Assembly (NCBI GenBank): GCA_934617425.1
Contig: CAKTUD010000006.1
Coordinates: 35,805 to 99,804 of the forward strand
Origin: an uncultured Eggerthellaceae bacterium
Lineage (GTDB): Bacteria > Actinomycetota > Coriobacteriia > Coriobacteriales > Eggerthellaceae
DNA: 64,000 nt
Direction of reading: 5' to 3'
Part shown: positions 34,701 through 41,546 of the stretch, one piece after another
Numbering within the stretch: the stretch's first letter is position 1
Layout of the letters: each line of letters starts with the position of its first letter
Program-made: the position numbers and the translations under genes
The notes under the pieces: model-generated
Database searches by the model: none
What the model was told of the DNA's origin: nothing
Seen by the model: the letters and a program-made list of their open reading frames with translations, nothing else

Positions 34701-35563
34701 ACGTTCCGCTTACCGAAGAGGCCACGGCGCGCCTCACTGCTTTGGGCGAGCATCAAGAGCTCGGCAGCGGCATGCGCATCGCTATGCGCGATCTCGAGAT
34801 TCGCGGTGCGGGCGACATTTTGGGGGCCGAGCAGTCGGGCAACATGTCGGCAGTGGGCTTCGACCTGTTTGCGCAGATGCTTGCCAGCGCAGTGAGCGAT
34901 ACGCGCGAGGGCGCCGAGCTTTCCGGCGACGGTTTGCCGCCGGCGCTTTCGGATATAACGGTGAACGTGCCGGGCGACACGTTCTTGCCCGAGGAGTATG
35001 TCCCTGACACCGACGAGCGCGTGCTTTGGTATCGACGAATCGCAAGCGCCTCCACCATCGAGGCGGTAGACGATATTTACGCTGATTTGGCGGCGAAGCA
35101 TCCTGACATGCCCGATGCGGCAAAAAGCATGTTCGGCAAAGCGCGCATCAGGGCTTGGGCATCCGAGCATCATATCAAGCTTGTTTCGGTTGTCGGTGGT
35201 AAGCTTGTGGCCGAACCGGTTGACATCCCTGCCGATCTTTCCACGAAGATCCGACGTGCAGGAGGCAGCTATGTCGCCGACAAGCGAAAGTTGCGCTTGC
35301 CTCTTAAATACTTCGGCGGCGATGGCGCGTCGCTGCGCGACAAGACGGCACGCCGCAGCGCGCGCGTGTCGGTAGGTGCGGGAAGCATCGGCGTTTCGAA
35401 GCGACGCACGGCCGCAACGCGGTCGGACAAGGCTGCGGCGAGCAACGCCGCATCGGATGAAGCTAGTGCAAAGACCGGCGCGAAAAAAACGGTGGATGGC
35501 TGCTCGCTAACCCCCGCTGAACTCATGGAGGCGATTTTTAATTTCTTGAAAGAGTTTGCCTAG
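31703..35563 (+). CDS. mfd: Transcription-repair coupling factor, 1286 aa
   Basis: GTG 31703 is chosen because AAGGGG at 31691-31696 sits 6 nt ahead; an upstream reading adds 27 unlikely residues. Order of domains: UvrB-homology region (about 1-400), RNA polymerase-interacting domain (FPYKPGDYVVHAAHGVAYF, about 553-620), then the RecG-like translocase with GDVGFGKTEVA (Walker A), DEEQRFGV (DEAD-box type) and SATPIPRTMQ. It pushes stalled RNA polymerase off damaged DNA and recruits UvrA. It is longer than the usual 1150 residues because of a linker insertion at about 430-470 made by two palindromic mini-elements, and an Ala/Ser/Lys-rich C-terminal segment (about 1220-1262). Confidence 0.96.
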   Translation: MLIDSLIYSFEKTGCLDAFWGKLDAGEDAVLGVASSARPFMVAARFAHKPQPTLVVVAGEDAAVSFARNVAAYLGEDCVLRFPEREDYPFGAQPQTAKKAAARAKMVARRMEAAYALSVGRDVVVVASARAMLRMMPPASENVAVPLVLKTGVEAGEAEGASQREIESFEDVARALVEMGYVNAGELDGPGTFSVTGGVIDVFPGNLVFPVRIDFFGDEVDEIRRIVPSTGQTISTLDKVEICPAREFSCSNTMKARAVSKIERPARANPALRGLLEQLEGGMNFDGADALLPYLYDRTVTLGDYARENVLACLVEPRSLVDDAMHAYDEIEARAKGSNIALEGLYAAPAALDFGGETRATYLSIMRVGGALDEDLPVKRVEVAGHPDKLYGRLRQLIDDNYTVVFSAPGYRAREDMKLAFVEQGLPIQERLDAEDASVEASDSVRIERKRSAEDASVEASDSVRLPKAAAPASPQAKSATTALAREACARVSDEEELAELRKRRLRRGVVNVVDVDIPLGMIIPKARLAMISLSDTQGAQAHRAHRHVDITEITFPYKPGDYVVHAAHGVAYFAGLVRREIDGTARDYLELDYDGDDKLFVPVEQLDRVTRYVGPEGSSPRLTRLNTSDWSRALSKARKATKKLAFDLVDVYARRAAVQGFRFSADTPWQHEMEEAFPYKETPDQLAAIADVKADMQSPKPMDRLVCGDVGFGKTEVALRAAFKATQDNKQVMVLCPTTILAQQHYVNFSERCEPFGVKVEVLSRFRTPQQQRVALEGFASGDVDILVGTHRLLSRDVNPHDLGLVIIDEEQRFGVGHKEQMKNLREYIDVLTLSATPIPRTMQMSLSGVRDMSLILTPPDERRPVEVHVGEWDPDLVSAAIRRELARNGQVYYVSNRVRSIDEAVRRVKEAAGEARVGVAHGKMDKDALERTMEDFAAGQLDVLVATTIIESGIDNPHTNTLIIEDSQRLGLAQMYQLKGRVGRSSTQAYAYFMFPDNVPLTEEATARLTALGEHQELGSGMRIAMRDLEIRGAGDILGAEQSGNMSAVGFDLFAQMLASAVSDTREGAELSGDGLPPALSDITVNVPGDTFLPEEYVPDTDERVLWYRRIASASTIEAVDDIYADLAAKHPDMPDAAKSMFGKARIRAWASEHHIKLVSVVGGKLVAEPVDIPADLSTKIRRAGGSYVADKRKLRLPLKYFGGDGASLRDKTARRSARVSVGAGSIGVSKRRTAATRSDKAAASNAASDEASAKTGAKKTVDGCSLTPAELMEAIFNFLKEFA
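33001..33097 (+). repeat. Tandem pair of in-frame palindromic mini-elements in mfd
   Basis: Two identical 40-bp copies (33001-33040 and 33058-33097) offset by 57 bp, 19 codons. Each holds a perfect palindrome with 9-bp arms GGACGCTTC / GAAGCGTCC around CGTG (10 bp if the loop is counted as GT). In frame each reads AEDASVEASDSVR. Frame, flanks (GCCGAGGA before, TCCGACAGCGTCC after) and geometry match copy 1 of the exporter pair at 6511-6540; only the arm interior and loop differ. They lie in the linker before the polymerase-binding domain. Confidence 0.92.
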
Positions 35564-35669
35564 ACTTAAAAACATCGTCCTTCCTGTGCAGAAAAGTTGA
35601 AAACTTTTGAATATTGCCTAAATCGAATAGCGCATCGCGAATTATTTCACTAATATGCAATACTGCAAT

Positions 35670-35745
<76 letters not shown>

Positions 35746-35753
35746 TCGAATTC

Positions 35754-35780
35754 AACGCCCGGTTTATCCGGGCGTTTTCA
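35754..35780 (+). terminator. Terminator of tRNA-Gly
   Basis: 9-bp stem AACGCCCGG (35754-35762) / CCGGGCGTT (35768-35776), loop TTTAT, then TTTTC. Confidence 0.9.
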
Positions 35781-35844
35781 TTTCGTCGATTCGGCGCACG
35801 TGCTCAATCAACGTTGTGCGATTCGGTCAAGGAAGCTCGGTTTT

Positions 35845-37035
35845 ATGGCGAATCCCTCGAAATCTTGTTTGACGATAAAGGAATGGCTGCCGCTTTTGGG
35901 CATCACCGTTTCGGCTTTCATCTTCAACACCTCGGAATTCATGCCTGTTGGGTTGCTTACCGACATCGGCGCTTCTTTTGGCACGAGCGAGGGGACGACG
36001 GGTCTTATCGTCTCCGTTTACGCGTGGGCGGTCATGTTTTTGTCGCTGCCGTTGATGATGCTGGCTTCGCGCGTGGCGTTCAAGCCGCTCATCATCGTGG
36101 TGCTGGCGGTGTTTTGCGCCGGTCAGGTGCTTTCGGCGGCGGCATCGAGCTACGGGATGCTTATGTTCGCGCGTTTGGTGGTGGCGTGCGCCCATTCGGT
36201 TTTTTGGGCTATAGCGGCGCCGGTTGCGGCGCGCTTGGTCGATTCGCGCCATAGTGCGATGGCGGTGAGCATGGTGGTTACCGGGTCGGCTTTGGCCATG
36301 ATCGTCGGTTTGCCGTTGGGGCGCGTTATCGGCCTTGTCATGGGTTGGCGCCAGACGTTCGCATGCGTGGCGTTTGCCTCGGCGGTTGCCTTGCTGTATC
36401 TGGCAGTGGTCTTTCCCAGGCTTGGCGCAGCGGCCGCTTTCAAGGTTCGGCAGCTCCCTGATCTTATGCGCAACAAGGTGCTGGTGGGCGTGTTTATGGT
36501 GACCGCCCTGTACCCTATGGGCTACTACACCGGATACAGCTACATCGAGCCCTTCTTGCTGCAGGTTGGGGGTATGGACGAAGGGTTGATTACTTTTGCT
36601 TTGGTGGTTTTCGGCGTCGCTGGCCTGATTGGCAGCGCTGTCTGCACGCGTTTTTATACGGCCAAGTCGCTCTTTTTCCCTTGCGCGGTCATTGCCGGCG
36701 TGATGGTTTCGCTTGCCCTTATGTTGCCCAGCGTATCTTCGGCGTTGTTCGTTTTTCTCATGTGCGCGCTGTGGGGGATGTCCGGCTCGGGCTATAGCAT
36801 CGTTTATCAGGCGAAGATCATCGAGGTAACCGACGAAACCGAGCAAACGGTGGCCATGGCTATTTTTTCGGGAATCTTCAATCTGGGCATCGGCACGGGA
36901 AGCTTTATCGGCGGTGCGGTGTGCACTTACGATACCATCGCCCATGTGGGGCTTGTCGGTGCCGCAATCGCCTTGCTGGCGCTTGTCTATTGCATATTCG
37001 TTCTGGTTCCGCATATGAGGGCGCGCGGTTGCTAG
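35845..37035 (+). CDS. MFS efflux transporter, SotB/AraJ-like, 396 aa
   Basis: Twelve predicted helices. The opening NTSEFMPVGLLTDIG (about residues 26-40) is characteristic of the drug:H+ antiporter family that includes SotB, AraJ and related sugar-efflux proteins. Motif A-like loops are present (FKPLIIV; GRVIGLVMGWR after helix 5). ATG 35845 has AAGGAAG 10 nt ahead; the frame is open further upstream through tRNA-Gly but that is not coding. Substrate cannot be named; arabinose, other sugars or drugs are all possible in this family. Confidence 0.85.
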   Translation: MANPSKSCLTIKEWLPLLGITVSAFIFNTSEFMPVGLLTDIGASFGTSEGTTGLIVSVYAWAVMFLSLPLMMLASRVAFKPLIIVVLAVFCAGQVLSAAASSYGMLMFARLVVACAHSVFWAIAAPVAARLVDSRHSAMAVSMVVTGSALAMIVGLPLGRVIGLVMGWRQTFACVAFASAVALLYLAVVFPRLGAAAAFKVRQLPDLMRNKVLVGVFMVTALYPMGYYTGYSYIEPFLLQVGGMDEGLITFALVVFGVAGLIGSAVCTRFYTAKSLFFPCAVIAGVMVSLALMLPSVSSALFVFLMCALWGMSGSGYSIVYQAKIIEVTDETEQTVAMAIFSGIFNLGIGTGSFIGGAVCTYDTIAHVGLVGAAIALLALVYCIFVLVPHMRARGC

Positions 37036-37172
37036 CATAGGTGCTCGCCTGTGTGCTTCATGCGCAAGGCAGCGTGCGTTTGCAGGGCAAGGATATAATG
37101 TCAAGCGCTGTTGTTGGCTTTTCATAAGCGTTTTCGGGCGCATTCGATAAAGAAGCAAAGGGTTCGATTTCC

Positions 37173-39278
37173 GTGATAATGCAGGTTTCTCATCTTACGA
37201 AGTCGTTTGGCGGTCGCACGTTGTTCTCCGACGTCACCTTCAAACTGGAGGATCATGATCGCTTGGCGTTGGTTGGTCCCAACGGCGCGGGCAAAACGAC
37301 TATGCTGCGCATCATCACATCGCAAGAAGACGCCGACGAGGGCGAGGTTTATTTCGCCCACGGCGCCCGTGTGGGCTATCTGGAGCAAGAAGCGATCGAG
37401 ATGGGTGACAACCCCATTTTCGAAGAAGTGCTCTCCAGCCAAACCGAAGTGCTTGCGGCGGAGCGCCGTCTCCGCAAGCTCGAGACCGAGCTCGGTGCGA
37501 ATCCAACCGAAAAAGAGCTTTTGGCTGCAGGCCGCGCGCGCGACGAATACGAGGCTCTTGGCGGCTACAGCATCGAGGCCAAGGTGCGCAGCGTAATGTT
37601 CGGCCTCGGCTTTAAAGAAGCCGATATGGACCGCTCGACCAGCGATTTTTCGGGTGGTTGGCAAATGCGCATAGCGCTTGCCAAGCTTTTGGTGCGCAAC
37701 CCCGAGCTTCTGCTGCTCGACGAGCCCACCAACCATCTCGATCTGGAGAGCGTCAAATGGCTCGAAGGGTTTTTGCGCAGTTACGGCGGTGCCGTAGTCG
37801 TGGTGAGCCACGACCGTGAATTCATGGACCACATGGTCGATCGCGTTGCCGAGATAGACAACGGCCAGGTAGGCCTGTACAAGGGCAATTATTCCGCTTA
37901 CCTAAACGCCCGCGCCGAGCGTATCGAGCTTTTGCGCGAGGAAAAAAAGAAACAAGATGCCGAAATCGAACATCTCGAGGCCTTCGTCGAGAAGTTCCGC
38001 TACAAAGCGACTAAGGCCAAGCAGGCGCAGGATCGCCTGAAAAAACTCGAGCAGATCGAGGCGCATCGCATCGTCATCCCCGAAGAGCACAAGGTGGTGC
38101 ATTTCAACTTCAAACAACCCGAGCGCACGGGGGACGAGGTTGTGCGCGCTCGGGGATTGGTGAAGCACTTCGGCGATAAGGTGGTGTACGACGGTGTCGA
38201 TTTCAACATGTATCGAGGTGACAAAATCGCCCTCGTCGGGCCCAATGGCGCGGGTAAATCGACCCTCCTCAAGATGATCGCCGGCGTGCTCGAGCCCGAT
38301 GCCGGCACCATCGAATACGGCGTTAAGGTGTCGAAGACCTACTATGCCCAGCATCAGCTCGAAGAGCTGAACGCCGGCAACACCGTTTTCGAGGAGCTCG
38401 ACCGCGTGGCTCCTGCTTGGACGATGTCGCAGGTGCGCACGCTGCTGGGGGCATTTCTTTTCAAAGACGACGACGTCGATAAAAAAGTAAGCGTTCTCTC
38501 CGGAGGCGAGAAGGGTCGTCTCGCTTTGGCGAAGATGCTCGTCGCACCGCGTCCGCTTTTGCTGCTCGACGAGCCTACCAACCACTTGGACATCGCTTCT
38601 GCCGATGTGCTCGAACAAGCGCTCCAGCGTTTTGAAGGCACTATTTTGCTCATCACGCATGATAGGCATCTTATTCGGTCGGTGGCCAACCGCATTGTCG
38701 AGATCATGCCGGGCAAGATCACCAATTTCGATGGCGATTACGACTACTATCTGTATAAAACCGGACAGGAAGATTCCGCCGGCGTGCCTGCCGGCTTGGG
38801 TCGCGGACCGTCGCAGGCTGCAACTTCCGATTCGTTTGCTAAGGCGGGCGATGGCGCGGGCAAGGGTGGTTCGAGCAAAGCATCAAAGGGCGCAACCGTC
38901 ACGGTGAGCAAGCATGCCCGAGGCGAAAAGCCCCAGGCGGCTGCGAAAAGCGTCACCGCCCCGCGGTCTTCCGCTCCCAAAACCAAAGAGCAGAAACGCC
39001 GCGAGGCCGAAGCGCGCAGCCGCGTCTACTCTGCTCTCAAGAACCAGCGCAAACGCATCGAGCAGCTCGATAAGCAGCTCGAGCGCGACAACGCGCGCAT
39101 GGCCGAGATCATGGCGCTTTTGGCTGACCCCAACTTCTATACCAACGAGGATTCGACTTCGGATGTCATCGCCGAGCATGCCAAGCTTAAAGCGCGCATC
39201 GCTGCTGCCGAGAACGAGTGGTTCGAGCTAAGCGAAGAGGTCGAGTCGGAAATCGCCAAGCAAAAAGAATCGCTGTAG
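37173..39278 (+). CDS. ABC-F family ATPase, 701 aa
   Basis: Two ABC domains in one chain without membrane helices. Domain 1 (about 1-250) has GPNGAGKTT, SGGWQMR and LLLLDEPTNHLD. An Arg/Lys/Glu-rich linker follows (about 245-310). Domain 2 (about 325-530) has GPNGAGKST, SGGEKGR and LLLLDEPTNHLD. A basic Ala/Ser/Lys low-complexity stretch (about 535-610) leads to a C-terminal coiled coil (about 620-700). ABC-F proteins act on the ribosome in translation rescue or antibiotic protection. The long C-terminal extension resembles Uup/YdiF types. GTG 37173 (or ATG 37179) follows AAAGGG. Confidence 0.92.
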   Translation: MIMQVSHLTKSFGGRTLFSDVTFKLEDHDRLALVGPNGAGKTTMLRIITSQEDADEGEVYFAHGARVGYLEQEAIEMGDNPIFEEVLSSQTEVLAAERRLRKLETELGANPTEKELLAAGRARDEYEALGGYSIEAKVRSVMFGLGFKEADMDRSTSDFSGGWQMRIALAKLLVRNPELLLLDEPTNHLDLESVKWLEGFLRSYGGAVVVVSHDREFMDHMVDRVAEIDNGQVGLYKGNYSAYLNARAERIELLREEKKKQDAEIEHLEAFVEKFRYKATKAKQAQDRLKKLEQIEAHRIVIPEEHKVVHFNFKQPERTGDEVVRARGLVKHFGDKVVYDGVDFNMYRGDKIALVGPNGAGKSTLLKMIAGVLEPDAGTIEYGVKVSKTYYAQHQLEELNAGNTVFEELDRVAPAWTMSQVRTLLGAFLFKDDDVDKKVSVLSGGEKGRLALAKMLVAPRPLLLLDEPTNHLDIASADVLEQALQRFEGTILLITHDRHLIRSVANRIVEIMPGKITNFDGDYDYYLYKTGQEDSAGVPAGLGRGPSQAATSDSFAKAGDGAGKGGSSKASKGATVTVSKHARGEKPQAAAKSVTAPRSSAPKTKEQKRREAEARSRVYSALKNQRKRIEQLDKQLERDNARMAEIMALLADPNFYTNEDSTSDVIAEHAKLKARIAAAENEWFELSEEVESEIAKQKESL

Positions 39279-39285
39279 GTGCGTT

Positions 39286-39789
39286 ATGGGTTTGTTGAGA
39301 AACGAGGCCGAGGCGTCAGGTGCGCCCGCTTTGAACATCGTGCTTGTCGAGCCTGAGATTCCTCAGAACACGGGGAATATCGCGCGAACATGCGCTTGCG
39401 TGGGCGCGCGCCTTCATCTCGTCGAACCCATGGGTTTTCGTCTTTCCGAGCGGAATCTGAAGCGTGCCGGGTGCGACTACTGGGACGATGTCGAGATCGT
39501 GCAATGGCCAAGCTCCGAGGCGTTCTTTGCCGCTCACGGAGATGATGAGCTGCATTTGTTTACTGGTCACGTTGAGCGATCATATGCCGATGCACGCTAT
39601 TCGCGTGGTTGCTATCTGGTGTTTGGCCGCGAAAGCCGTGGGCTTGACGAGGCGATCATGAATGCGTATGCATCGTCGTGCGTGCGCATTCCCATGCGCG
39701 AGAACGAACGGAGCCTCAATCTTTCAAATGCCGTGGCCATCGCAGCTTATGAAGCCCTCCGTCAGAATGCCTTTGCAGGTCTTGTCTAG
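39286..39789 (+). CDS. trmL: tRNA (cytidine/uridine-34 2'-O)-methyltransferase TrmL, 167 aa
   Basis: Small SpoU-class knotted methyltransferase that methylates the wobble base of tRNA-Leu. Motif 1 is VEPEIPQNTGNIARTCA (about residues 20-36). Further matches: LVEPMGF, DYWDDV, LVFGRESRGLDE (motif 2), and the knot IPMRENERSLNLSNAVAIAAYEALRQ (motif 3). Length and motifs are typical. It begins 7 nt after the ABC-F stop, so the two are probably co-transcribed. Confidence 0.93.
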   Translation: MGLLRNEAEASGAPALNIVLVEPEIPQNTGNIARTCACVGARLHLVEPMGFRLSERNLKRAGCDYWDDVEIVQWPSSEAFFAAHGDDELHLFTGHVERSYADARYSRGCYLVFGRESRGLDEAIMNAYASSCVRIPMRENERSLNLSNAVAIAAYEALRQNAFAGLV

Positions 39790-39928
39790 CGCCTGCGTTC
39801 CGATCTCGGCTTTTGATCGTCACCTCATCGGAAACCTAGCGAAAAGTCGGCAGATTTTGACGGCAGCGTAACGCCTGACGGTTTTCTCTGGCTGTTGACG
39901 CTTAGGCGCCGCGCCTATTGGCGAGATT

Positions 39929-39937
39929 TGTTAAAAT
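39929..39937 (+). promoter_or_regulatory. Predicted extended -10 promoter of adk
   Basis: TG-T-TAAAAT at 39929-39937, about 35 nt before the adk start. A TTGACG at 39895-39900 is too far (31 nt) to serve as its -35, so this would be an extended -10 promoter. Confidence 0.4.
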
Positions 39938-39972
39938 GAATCTATTGTTCAAACAAGAAAGGACAAATCGTT

Positions 39973-40599
39973 ATGAATATCGTTTTGCTGGGTGCTCCCG
40001 GTGCCGGTAAGGGCACGCAGGCCGCAAAGCTGGTTGAAGAGTTCGGGACGCCGCATATCTCCACGGGCGACATGCTTCGTGCAGCCGTGAAGGAGGGCAC
40101 CGAGCTCGGCAAGAAGGCCAAGACCTACATGGACGCCGGCGATCTTGTTCCCGACGAAGTTATCATCGGCTTGGTTATCGAACGCTTGGGTCAGCCCGAC
40201 ACCGAGAAGGGCTTCATCCTCGATGGCTTCCCGCGCACTTCTGCTCAGGCTGTCGCGCTCGATGCTGAACTTGGCAAGATGGAGCGCCCGCTCGATGCTG
40301 CTTTGCTCATCGATGTCGATCCCGAGGTTATTATCAAGCGCCTGACCTCGCGTCGTATGTGCAAGGAGTGCGGCTACATCGGCAGCGTTTCCGACGAGTC
40401 TTGCCCCAAGTGCTCGGGTGAGATGTATCAGCGCGACGACGACAACGAGGCTACGGTACGCAACCGCCTCGATGTGTACGAGAAGTCCACGTCGCCCTTG
40501 ATCGATTACTATCGCGGCTGCGAGCTTTTGGTTACCATCGATGGCGACCGCGATCCGCAGGTTGTCTACGCCGACGTCAAGAAGGCCCTCAATCTTTAA
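39973..40599 (+). CDS. adk: Adenylate kinase, 208 aa
   Basis: Catalyses ATP + AMP to 2 ADP. P-loop GAPGAGKGTQ (residues 7-16), DGFPRT (about 84-89) and the LID region. The LID contains a zinc-type CKEC / CPKC pair (about 129-150), as in Gram-positive enzymes. AAGAAAGGA precedes ATG 39973. Here adk stands alone with its own promoter and terminator, not inside the ribosomal secY-adk-map block where it often occurs. Confidence 0.97.
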   Translation: MNIVLLGAPGAGKGTQAAKLVEEFGTPHISTGDMLRAAVKEGTELGKKAKTYMDAGDLVPDEVIIGLVIERLGQPDTEKGFILDGFPRTSAQAVALDAELGKMERPLDAALLIDVDPEVIIKRLTSRRMCKECGYIGSVSDESCPKCSGEMYQRDDDNEATVRNRLDVYEKSTSPLIDYYRGCELLVTIDGDRDPQVVYADVKKALNL

Positions 40600-40617
40600 T
40601 GAGTCTTTAGTTACGAA

Positions 40618-40647
40618 GCGGCCTCTCTTGCGAGGGGTCGCTTTTTT
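40618..40647 (+). terminator. Terminator of adk
   Basis: 9-bp stem (40618-40626 / 40633-40641, two G-T pairs), loop CTTGCG, followed by six T. Confidence 0.85.
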
Positions 40648-40781
40648 GCGCTCGCGGCTGCACGAAATATAAACAGCGCGTTTATCTTCCTTTAATTTTC
40701 GTTTTATGTGCCCTCGGTAATCTTTAAGCCAGAAAGAGACGAGCGGTGATTGACATAAACCGAAAGAGAGGTTCGATAAAA

Positions 40782-41429
40782 ATGGGCGCATTCTTTAAAA
40801 TCACCTTTTCGAAAATCAAGGGTTTTCGTTTGAACGTGGTATGCGGTTTGATGGTGGCGTTCGCTATCGTCCGCACCCTCATGGCGGGTGAGTCGATTTG
40901 GCTTACCGGTGTATGTGCGGCTATCCTGCCGTTCATGTGTCAAATGCGCAACTGGCCGAAGGCGGAAGGTGTGCCGGCGCTTGTCGATTCGCTGACGACT
41001 TATCTGGCTAATTTCTTCTATATGGCCGTGTATCTCACAGTTATCTGCCTGCTTACCCTGGCGGCGCAAGCTTGGATTCCGATCTACGAAGCCGACCCGT
41101 ACTTCACGCAAAAGCTCGCTATGGTTGTTTGCGGCGATGTCGTTTTCATCTCGACGTTGTGCCTGGTGGGACGTTCGCTCAGCTTTGCGCAGCTTATGCT
41201 TGCCGGCGTGGTGCTGAGCAACGGCGAGCTCGGGTTTTCCTTCTTGGCTTCGATGGCTATAGGCGCTGGGTTGCTCGAAGGTTGCTATCTGCCGGCAGCG
41301 GGTTTTTGCGCAGTTGTCATCATCATGACCTTGGTTATCACGCTAAGCGGCGAGAAGATGGCTTCTCGTGCATCCTCCCGCAAAGAAGATGGTCGCAAGG
41401 CCGCCAGGCTGAGCAAGTCCGTAGCGTAA
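40782..41429 (+). CDS. Membrane protein of unknown function, 215 aa
   Basis: About six hydrophobic helices (near residues 18-35, 40-58, 68-95, 108-130, 140-160, 165-190) with a basic cytoplasmic C-terminus (SSRKEDGRKAARLSK). The first residues (FFKITFSKIKGFRLN) are basic and amphipathic. I recognise no family; the topology resembles the membrane component of an ABC-2-type system but there is no ATPase beside it. ATG 40782 has AGAGAGG ahead; GTG 40746 is the alternative. A terminator follows. Confidence 0.65.
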   Translation: MGAFFKITFSKIKGFRLNVVCGLMVAFAIVRTLMAGESIWLTGVCAAILPFMCQMRNWPKAEGVPALVDSLTTYLANFFYMAVYLTVICLLTLAAQAWIPIYEADPYFTQKLAMVVCGDVVFISTLCLVGRSLSFAQLMLAGVVLSNGELGFSFLASMAIGAGLLEGCYLPAAGFCAVVIIMTLVITLSGEKMASRASSRKEDGRKAARLSKSVA

Positions 41430-41462
41430 AGGCGTTCAAGCAAAACCAAAGCCCCTTTCTCG

Positions 41463-41498
41463 GCCCACGCGATTGTCCTATCGCGTGGGCTTTCTTTT
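41463..41498 (+). terminator. Terminator after the 215-aa membrane protein
   Basis: Perfect 11-bp stem (41463-41473 / 41480-41490), loop TGTCCT, then TTTCTTTT. Confidence 0.9.
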
Positions 41499-41531
41499 GT
41501 GCGGATGCGCGCGATGTCGTAGCGGATAACG

Positions 41532-41537
41532 TATAAT
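41532..41537 (+). promoter_or_regulatory. Consensus -10 (TATAAT) almost abutting a start codon
   Basis: TATAAT at 41532-41537 predicts transcription start near 41544, only about 3 nt before ATG 41547, with no ribosome site between them. The -35 position is poor. If real, the mRNA is essentially leaderless. Confidence 0.45.
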
Positions 41538-41546
41538 CCAATCTGT

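Noticed and set aside
39895..39937. TTGACG with TAAAAT as a standard adk promoter
   Set aside because: The spacer would be 31 nt, far too long; only an extended -10 reading is plausible.
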